Below, piece after piece: positions 58,315-64,000 of a stretch of 64,000 bases of DNA (positions are counted from its first letter, which is position 1; each line of letters begins with the position of its first letter). The notes beneath the pieces are model-generated. The model did not search any database. It saw only the letters and a list, made by a program, of their open reading frames with translations, and had not been told where the DNA came from. The position numbers and the translations under genes are program-made. The stretch lies in contig JAQBYN010000011.1 of assembly GCA_027622715.1 (NCBI GenBank), forward strand, positions 1 to 64,000, in the 5' to 3' direction. The DNA is from Pseudomonadota bacterium (lineage in GTDB: Bacteria; Pseudomonadota; Alphaproteobacteria; SHVP01).

Positions 58315-59484
58315 ATGCCACGCCAATACCAACACCCAATTCTGCCGCAAACCGCCCATGACGAAGACGCGTTGCAGTCCTTCGTCATCAGCATGCGCGG
58401 TCACATCTCGGCCAATCTGACCCCGGGCAACCGCCAAGCGTTCGAGCGCGACGTCGCGCCGACCTACAAAAAGAGCCACGGTCGCGCGCCGGCCAATCGC
58501 CATGAAGTCCGGCGCGCCATGTTGCGCCATCCGTTTCACCAGTCGTGGAGCGCACTGATTCGGACGACGCAAGAAATGATTTGGGACTCACCCGGTCATT
58601 CGGCGTTGCGTCAGATCGACGCGCTCAACGCGGCCGCCAAACCCAAACCCAAACGCAAAACGAGCGGCACACTCACGCTCGATCCCTCGGTCAAAATCCC
58701 GCCCTATCTGTCTGCCGTCGACATTCACTGCATGCCGGGCAATTTCCACCAGGAGGTCGCGGCCGAGGACGATGTCTATGCCGCTGCGGTGTATGACCGC
58801 GGCGCCTACATCTACATCATGGGCGGTATGGGCCCACTTGGTGATGCGTTGGGGCAGATGTTGGTCGATTACACCAAGGCGACCTTTCCCGACCTTGCGC
58901 CCAAACGCATTCTCGATATGGGTTGCGGTATCGGTGGTGGCACGTTGCCGTTTGTCGATGCGTTCCCGGGTGCCGAGGTGCACGGCATCGATGTCTCCGC
59001 GCCGATGCTGCGCTATGGGCACGCGCGTGCCGAGGCACTGGGCGGCAAAATGCACTTCACCCAAATGAACGCCGAACGCACAAGCTTTCCCGACGCTTCG
59101 TTCGATCTCGTGATGACCCACATCGTCGTGCACGAAACCTCGCAAAAGGCTTTGCGCAATATCCTCAAAGAGTGTCGCCGCTTACTCAAGCCGGGCGGTG
59201 TCACGCTGCACTGCGAAACGCCGATGTACGATGCGCGTTTGTCGCCGTTCGATCAGTCTCAGACCGACTGGGACACCTACTTCAACAACGAGCCCTTCGT
59301 CGGGCCGATGCATGGACTCGACGCCGACGCGCTGATGCGCGAGGCAGGCTTTGCCGACGACGAACTCGCCAACGGCGATTTGCCGCTCTACGTGCCCGGC
59401 GTTGACGACGGCGAAACGGGCGACGATTACCGCCACCGCATCGGCGGTTACTTGAGCATTCTCGGCGCGCGGCGGCGCGTCTAA
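58315..59484 (+). CDS. Class I SAM-dependent methyltransferase
   Basis: RILDMGCGIGGGTLPFVDAFPGAEVHGIDVSAPMLRYGHARAEALGGKMHFTQMNAERTSFPDASFDLVMTHIVVHET. Confidence 0.9.
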   Translation: MPRQYQHPILPQTAHDEDALQSFVISMRGHISANLTPGNRQAFERDVAPTYKKSHGRAPANRHEVRRAMLRHPFHQSWSALIRTTQEMIWDSPGHSALRQIDALNAAAKPKPKRKTSGTLTLDPSVKIPPYLSAVDIHCMPGNFHQEVAAEDDVYAAAVYDRGAYIYIMGGMGPLGDALGQMLVDYTKATFPDLAPKRILDMGCGIGGGTLPFVDAFPGAEVHGIDVSAPMLRYGHARAEALGGKMHFTQMNAERTSFPDASFDLVMTHIVVHETSQKALRNILKECRRLLKPGGVTLHCETPMYDARLSPFDQSQTDWDTYFNNEPFVGPMHGLDADALMREAGFADDELANGDLPLYVPGVDDGETGDDYRHRIGGYLSILGARRRV

Positions 59485-59487
59485 GAG

Positions 59488-59697
59488 ATGACCGGCTGGC
59501 AGCTCATGTCGATGCTGATGGGCTCGGCCATTCTGGGTCCGGTCTTTTTCTTGCCGACGTTGATCGCAATATCGCGCAAACACCCCCGGGTGTTTCTCAT
59601 CGCGCTGTTCAATGGCATGTTCGCGTGGACAATCATCGCCTGGGTGGCGCTGCTGATCTGGGCGACGATCCCGCCGAAAAAGCTGGCGGGCGCCTAA
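59488..59697 (+). CDS. Superinfection immunity protein-like small membrane protein (Imm_superinfect-like)
   Basis: MTGWQLMSMLMGSAILGPVFFLPTLIAISRKHPRVFLIALFNGMFAWTIIAWVALLIWATIPP: LPTxIA.xRxHP...NxxxxWTxIxWxxALIWA pattern. Confidence 0.7.
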   Translation: MTGWQLMSMLMGSAILGPVFFLPTLIAISRKHPRVFLIALFNGMFAWTIIAWVALLIWATIPPKKLAGA

Positions 59698-60845
59698 AGC
59701 GAGGCGAACGCCGCCTCAACCAACCGCGTGCCGCGCGGCCCCAGTCCCGCACCCCAGTACATCAGGTTCGGCAGGTAGGCGAAGGCCAACCCCGACACCG
59801 GATCGGCAAAGCCAATGCGTCCGCCCGCGCCGGGATGACCGAAGGCTTGGCTGTTCGGCCCCATCGGCGCGCCCGGCGGATTGTTGAGCAAAAAGCCCGA
59901 CGCATACTTGTTGTGCGCGCCAAAGATCGCATCGACACTTTCGCCGGTATAGGCAATCGCCCGGTCGCGCGTTTCAGTCTTCATCAGCCGCACACCGTCC
60001 AGCCGCCCGCCTGCCGCAAGGCAGGCAAAGAACTTTGCCACCCCACGCGCGGTGCCATGACCGCTACCGGCGCCGATCTCCGATTTGCGAAAGCCTGCGA
60101 GGTTGAAGCGGCCGTCGCCTTCAGCCAGTCCCTGCATGCTTTTCGTCAGCGCCGCCATATCCGCCGGCGCCGGTAAGGTCGCGCCTTGGGGCGGTGATTC
60201 CGGCACGATGGCCGCGCAGCGCGCGATTTGGGCGTCGGTCAGACCGAACGCAAAGTCCACGCCTAAGGGTTTGGCGATCGCTTCACGCAGAAACGGGCCA
60301 ATAGTGCGGCCGTCGATGCGCCGGATCACCTCGCCCAGCAAATAGCCGTAGGTCAGATTCAAATAGGTCGGCTGTTTGTCGAACGGTGGGTGCCGCGCGC
60401 TTTTCGCCAGCGCGTCGGTCATCGTGTCCCAGTCGTATATGTCGCCGGGTTTTAACGTGGCATCGACATAGGCCAACGCAGCGCGGTGCTCAAAGATGTG
60501 CCGCACCAACACATCAGCTTTGTCGTTCTGGGCAAACTCGGGCCAGTAGTGCGCAACCGGCTTGTCGATATCCAACAGCCCGCGGTCGATCAGCATATGG
60601 CCCATGACCGAAACAAAGGCCTTCGAGACTGAAAAGCTCGCGCACAGCGTGTCTTGGGCCCATGGCGTCTGGCGGGCTGCATCACGGAAACCGCCCCACA
60701 TGTCGACCACGGGTTCGCCGTCCAGGTACACCGCGACGCTCGCGCCGATTTCGTCGTGCTCGGCGAAATTCTCGATGAACGCTTGTTTCACCGCGGCAAA
60801 ACGGCCGTCACAGGTGCCTTCGATCTTCGGTTTTGGCGCGCTCAT
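59694..60845 (-). CDS. Serine hydrolase, beta-lactamase/esterase class C-like
   Basis: DTLCASFSVSKAFVSVMGHMLIDRGLLDIDKPVAHYWPEFAQ (SxxK), YLNLTYGYLLGEVIRRI, FGHPGAGGRIGFADP. Confidence 0.92.
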   Translation of the reverse strand: MSAPKPKIEGTCDGRFAAVKQAFIENFAEHDEIGASVAVYLDGEPVVDMWGGFRDAARQTPWAQDTLCASFSVSKAFVSVMGHMLIDRGLLDIDKPVAHYWPEFAQNDKADVLVRHIFEHRAALAYVDATLKPGDIYDWDTMTDALAKSARHPPFDKQPTYLNLTYGYLLGEVIRRIDGRTIGPFLREAIAKPLGVDFAFGLTDAQIARCAAIVPESPPQGATLPAPADMAALTKSMQGLAEGDGRFNLAGFRKSEIGAGSGHGTARGVAKFFACLAAGGRLDGVRLMKTETRDRAIAYTGESVDAIFGAHNKYASGFLLNNPPGAPMGPNSQAFGHPGAGGRIGFADPVSGLAFAYLPNLMYWGAGLGPRGTRLVEAAFASL

Positions 60846-60910
60846 GGCTTCCCTCATTGTCCGTCCCGGATGATGATAGCCCCATCGCACCCGCGCAACC
60901 GGAGCAGGGC

Positions 60911-61336
60911 ATGGCCCTTGGCGCCCTCAGCCATATCGCCTTTACCGTCAGCGATCTTGATCGCTCGGCGGCTTTCTACGACCGCGTGCTGGGTTTCCTC
61001 GGCTACGAACGTTGGCCCGCGGTCGCAGGCCAAGCGAAATGGAAAAAAACCGATGTCGGCATTGTCCTTCTCTACGCCGCGAACCCTGAGTCGGCTGACC
61101 GCCGCCACGACGGTTACGCGCCCGGCCTCCACCACTTTTCGTTTGAGGCCGACAGCCGCGCGCAGGTCGACGCGTTGCATGACCTTCTGCGCAACAATGG
61201 CTCAGAAATTCTCGATCCCCCGGCGGACTACGCCTACACCACAGGCTACTATGCAGTCTTCTTTGCCGATCCCGACGGGTTGAAGCTCGAGCTGTGTCAC
61301 GCGCCTCGGGCGTATATCAACCCCGACGCAACCTGA
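60911..61336 (+). CDS. VOC (glyoxalase/bleomycin resistance) family protein
   Basis: LSHIAFTVSDLDRSAAFYDRVLGFLGYERWP...GLHHFSFEADSRAQVDALHDLL...YYAVFFADPDGLKLELCHAP. Confidence 0.92.
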   Translation: MALGALSHIAFTVSDLDRSAAFYDRVLGFLGYERWPAVAGQAKWKKTDVGIVLLYAANPESADRRHDGYAPGLHHFSFEADSRAQVDALHDLLRNNGSEILDPPADYAYTTGYYAVFFADPDGLKLELCHAPRAYINPDAT

Positions 61337-61348
61337 AAGAGGCCTGCA

Positions 61349-62752
61349 ATGAGCGATACCCAGTTGCCCTACACCAAACCCAACATCGACTGGGCCGAGA
61401 TTGAGCGCTGGGATCGCGCTTACTACCTGCACAACACCCAGGCCCAGGCCGAGTATGTTTTTACCGGCATCGAAGGTGCGGACGGCAACTACCTCTACAC
61501 CGCGACCGGCGACAAGTTGCTCGATTTTCAAAGCCAGCTCGTGTCGGACAACATGGGCCATCGGCATCCTCGGGTGCACGCGGAAATCAAACGCGCCATG
61601 GAACGTTTCGGCCATGTGTTCTTCGGCTTTGCTACCGACTACCGCGCCCGCGCCGCCAAATTGGTGATCGACGACATCTTGGGCGCCGACAGTTGGGCCG
61701 GCCGCGTGCGCATTCTCTCCAGTGGCAGCGAAGCGGTGGAGAACGCGATGACGATGGCGCGGCTCTACGCCAACAAGCCGCTGATCTTGACGCAGGAACG
61801 CTCGTATCACGGGCTGGTGCCGGGCGCGACGCAGGTCGCCGGCTACCGCGGCAATCTGTCCACCGGGCCCGAAACCGACGACAACCGCGACGTGCCGGGC
61901 TTTCCCGGCTCGGGCTTTGTTGCCATTCCCGCGCCGGAATTCTCCGACTGGCAAGGCACCGGTCGCCTACCGTCGCTCGATCGCACCGAACAAATCATCC
62001 GCGAAGTCGGCGCCCACAAAATTGCCGGCATCATCACCGAAACCATGTTTGGCGGTGCCAGCTACATGCCGCACCACAGTTACCTTAAAGGCCTGCACGA
62101 CCTCTGCCGGCAATACGGTATCTTGTGGATTCTCGATGATGTGCTGTGCGGTTTCGGCCGTCTCGGCGAATGGTTCTCCTACCAGATCGAACCCGGCATC
62201 ACGCCCGACTTGATGGCGTTGGGCAAAGGCATCAACGGTTGCGCGCTGCCGGTCGGCGCCGTCGTCGCGTCAAACGAAATTGCCGAGTTCATCGATCGCG
62301 CCCGTTGGTGGAGCGGCTCAACCCACGATGCTCACCCGCTGGTCTGCGCCTCCATCGTCGGCAATCTCGAAGCAATGATCGAAGACGGCATGATCGACAA
62401 GGCGCGGGTCCGTGGCGCACAACTCAAAGAACGGCTCGACGCGTTGATGGCTAAACATCCGTGCATCGGCCGTATTTCAGGGCGCGGCATCTACTACACC
62501 ATCGATCTTGTTACCCCGAACGGCGATCCCATTATCGCGGCCGACCGCGACACGCTTTTTCAGGGCGATTTATCCGGCCACCCCAATAACATCTTCGCCG
62601 CCGCCTGCGGTGCGCGCGGGCTGTTCGCCGGTGGCTTCATGCCCAACACCGTGAAAGCCGCGCCGCCGCTCACCATTACCGAAGCAGAGGTCGACTTCGC
62701 GGTCGGCGTTATGGACGAGGCCTTCAGCGCGGTGGAGAAGGTTTACCACTAA
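61349..62752 (+). CDS. Class III aminotransferase (PLP-dependent, ornithine/acetylornithine aminotransferase fold)
   Basis: RILSSGSEAVENAMTMARLYANKPLILTQERSYHGLVPGATQ, WILDDVLCGFGRLGEWF, PDLMALGKGINGCALPVGAVV (PLP Lys). Confidence 0.92.
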   Translation: MSDTQLPYTKPNIDWAEIERWDRAYYLHNTQAQAEYVFTGIEGADGNYLYTATGDKLLDFQSQLVSDNMGHRHPRVHAEIKRAMERFGHVFFGFATDYRARAAKLVIDDILGADSWAGRVRILSSGSEAVENAMTMARLYANKPLILTQERSYHGLVPGATQVAGYRGNLSTGPETDDNRDVPGFPGSGFVAIPAPEFSDWQGTGRLPSLDRTEQIIREVGAHKIAGIITETMFGGASYMPHHSYLKGLHDLCRQYGILWILDDVLCGFGRLGEWFSYQIEPGITPDLMALGKGINGCALPVGAVVASNEIAEFIDRARWWSGSTHDAHPLVCASIVGNLEAMIEDGMIDKARVRGAQLKERLDALMAKHPCIGRISGRGIYYTIDLVTPNGDPIIAADRDTLFQGDLSGHPNNIFAAACGARGLFAGGFMPNTVKAAPPLTITEAEVDFAVGVMDEAFSAVEKVYH

Positions 62753-63701
62753 CCCCGCGCAGCATTCCCATCACCGGCTTCAGCATTTGCGGCGTCAGGT
62801 AAATCGGGAACTGTGCAACGGCGAAATAGACCCATGTCAGGTCGGGCAGTGCCCCGCCAGTTGCCCCGAGCATCAACCCCATATTGCGCTGCGACGCCAT
62901 GAACCCCAACGACAGGGCGCTATCACGCCCGGCCCACCAGAAACTCAACGTGGTCGCGCTGAACATCACAAAGAAAATTACGAATGACAGGGCGGTCAGG
63001 CCAATCATCATCAGCGGCGTCGCCCAGAACCCCGCAGCGACGTTCTCCATGATCGCCGCAGAAAAGACGTACAGCAATATGATATTGATCCCGTCCAATT
63101 CGGTGCGCCGCGCGGCAATCCGCCCATAGCCGGCGACTCGGCGAATGATGGCGGCGGTGATCGCCGCCCCACCCAATAACAGGGCGAGCTGACCGCCCAG
63201 CGCCAGCGGCGCCAGCGCCATGTCGGGGCCGAAATAGATTAGCGCGAACAGCGTCGCCGTGAACGGCACCGATGCCGTGGTAACCACCAGCGTGACCAAC
63301 ACCAATGTCGCGTCCAGCCCGACCAGTGCCGCAAACGCCGGCGCCGAGATCAACGGCGAGGCCATCGATTGCAGCATGACCGCGAGGAAGAGGTCGGGGC
63401 TGCTGGCGTCCACACCGCCCAGCAACATCGCCGCGCCAAACGCGGCCGGCATGGCCAGCATCGACCAGCACGCCGCCAACAAAATCAGCCGAGGTTGCCG
63501 CAACCTTGCGCGCACTTGCTGCAGGTCCACCCGCGTGAAGGCCACCGTCAGCAACGCGAAGATGGAGGCAGTCAGGAGAGGCCGTAGGATGTCGCCCATC
63601 GGCGGCACCGCAATCGCGATAAAGATCACCGCGGCCACCGCGCGTGTCCCCTGGCGGCCAAGCCATGACAATGCCGACGCCGGTGCGGAAAGTAGAAACA
63701 T
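62724..63701 (-). CDS. Bile acid:sodium symporter-like polytopic membrane protein
   Basis: About ten hydrophobic segments; SPLISAPAFAALVGLDATLVLVTLVVTTASVPFTATLFALIYFG and ASQRNMGLMLGATGGALPDLTWVYFAVAQFPIYLTPQMLKPV. Confidence 0.65.
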   Translation of the reverse strand: MFLLSAPASALSWLGRQGTRAVAAVIFIAIAVPPMGDILRPLLTASIFALLTVAFTRVDLQQVRARLRQPRLILLAACWSMLAMPAAFGAAMLLGGVDASSPDLFLAVMLQSMASPLISAPAFAALVGLDATLVLVTLVVTTASVPFTATLFALIYFGPDMALAPLALGGQLALLLGGAAITAAIIRRVAGYGRIAARRTELDGINIILLYVFSAAIMENVAAGFWATPLMMIGLTALSFVIFFVMFSATTLSFWWAGRDSALSLGFMASQRNMGLMLGATGGALPDLTWVYFAVAQFPIYLTPQMLKPVMGMLRGVSGKPSPPR

Positions 63702-63752
63702 TCTTCGGAAAGTCCCGTCGAAAGGGCGGGCGAACCCGTCGGGGTCAGATCG

Positions 63753-64000
63753 TCAGCCGGCGCTCGCGGTCATTTGGCGGCACAGCATCATAGTTTGGCG
63801 GGCGATCTTGCTCCACGGGCTGGCATCGTCCAGCGCCAGATAGCGTTCGTATCCCGCCAACGCCTCGGCATATTCCGAATCGCGGAAATGGAATTGCGCC
63901 AGATTGAAGATCGCATCGGCGTAGTTTTTGTCTTTCTTGGTCGCGCGGGCAAGTTCGATCTTGGCCTCGGCGCGCTTGCCTTCCTTGTCGAGGACGTCGC
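63753..64000 (-). CDS. TPR-like protein, truncated at right window edge
   Basis: Reverse-strand reading ...KIELARATKKDKNYADAIFNLAQFHFRDSEYAEALAGYERYLALDDASPWSKIARQTMMLCRQMTASAG*, TPR-like helical repeats. Confidence 0.65.
   Translation of the reverse strand, partial: DVLDKEGKRAEAKIELARATKKDKNYADAIFNLAQFHFRDSEYAEALAGYERYLALDDASPWSKIARQTMMLCRQMTASAG

Noticed and set aside
1-64000. CRISPR arrays, transposons or prophage
   Set aside because: No regularly spaced direct repeats, transposase, integrase or phage structural proteins recognised on either strand.

Overview
High-GC window that looks chromosomal and alphaproteobacterial (inference from DUF2794, IalB-RlmN, DUF3253 and FolD/YggT/DUF167 content). 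It is densely packed with metabolic and housekeeping genes. I saw no rRNA, transposase, integrase, phage structural genes or CRISPR array. Supported content: an ECF sigma factor (partial) next to a four-EF-hand protein; tandem DUF4437-type bicupins with RidA and a ThDP enzyme; penicillin acylase; Na+/H+ antiporter; YbbA/YbbP-type ABC exporter divergent from a TesA-like esterase; a Lon-like protease; two DMT transporters, one apparently frameshifted; acetoacetyl-CoA synthetase; MATE plus methyltransferase; IalB, rlmN, argG, folD; one tRNA-Ala(CGC); an adenylate/guanylate cyclase coupled to a bactofilin-like membrane protein; a large catabolic/redox gene set (about 42-63 kb); and an ArsR-AHSA1-AHSA1 operon with a perfect 17-bp inverted repeat at its start. 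Most notable observations: four consecutive small paralogous membrane proteins downstream of rlmN (32636-33622); the perfect ArsR-operon palindrome, whose right arm contains the likely Shine-Dalgarno; seven convergent gene pairs whose stop codons interlock in 4 bp; a 1-nt frameshift in a DMT transporter and a possible G-tract frameshift at the cyclase start; and divergent genes whose start codons overlap inside one CCATGG. All functional names come from reading protein motifs by eye, with no database search.
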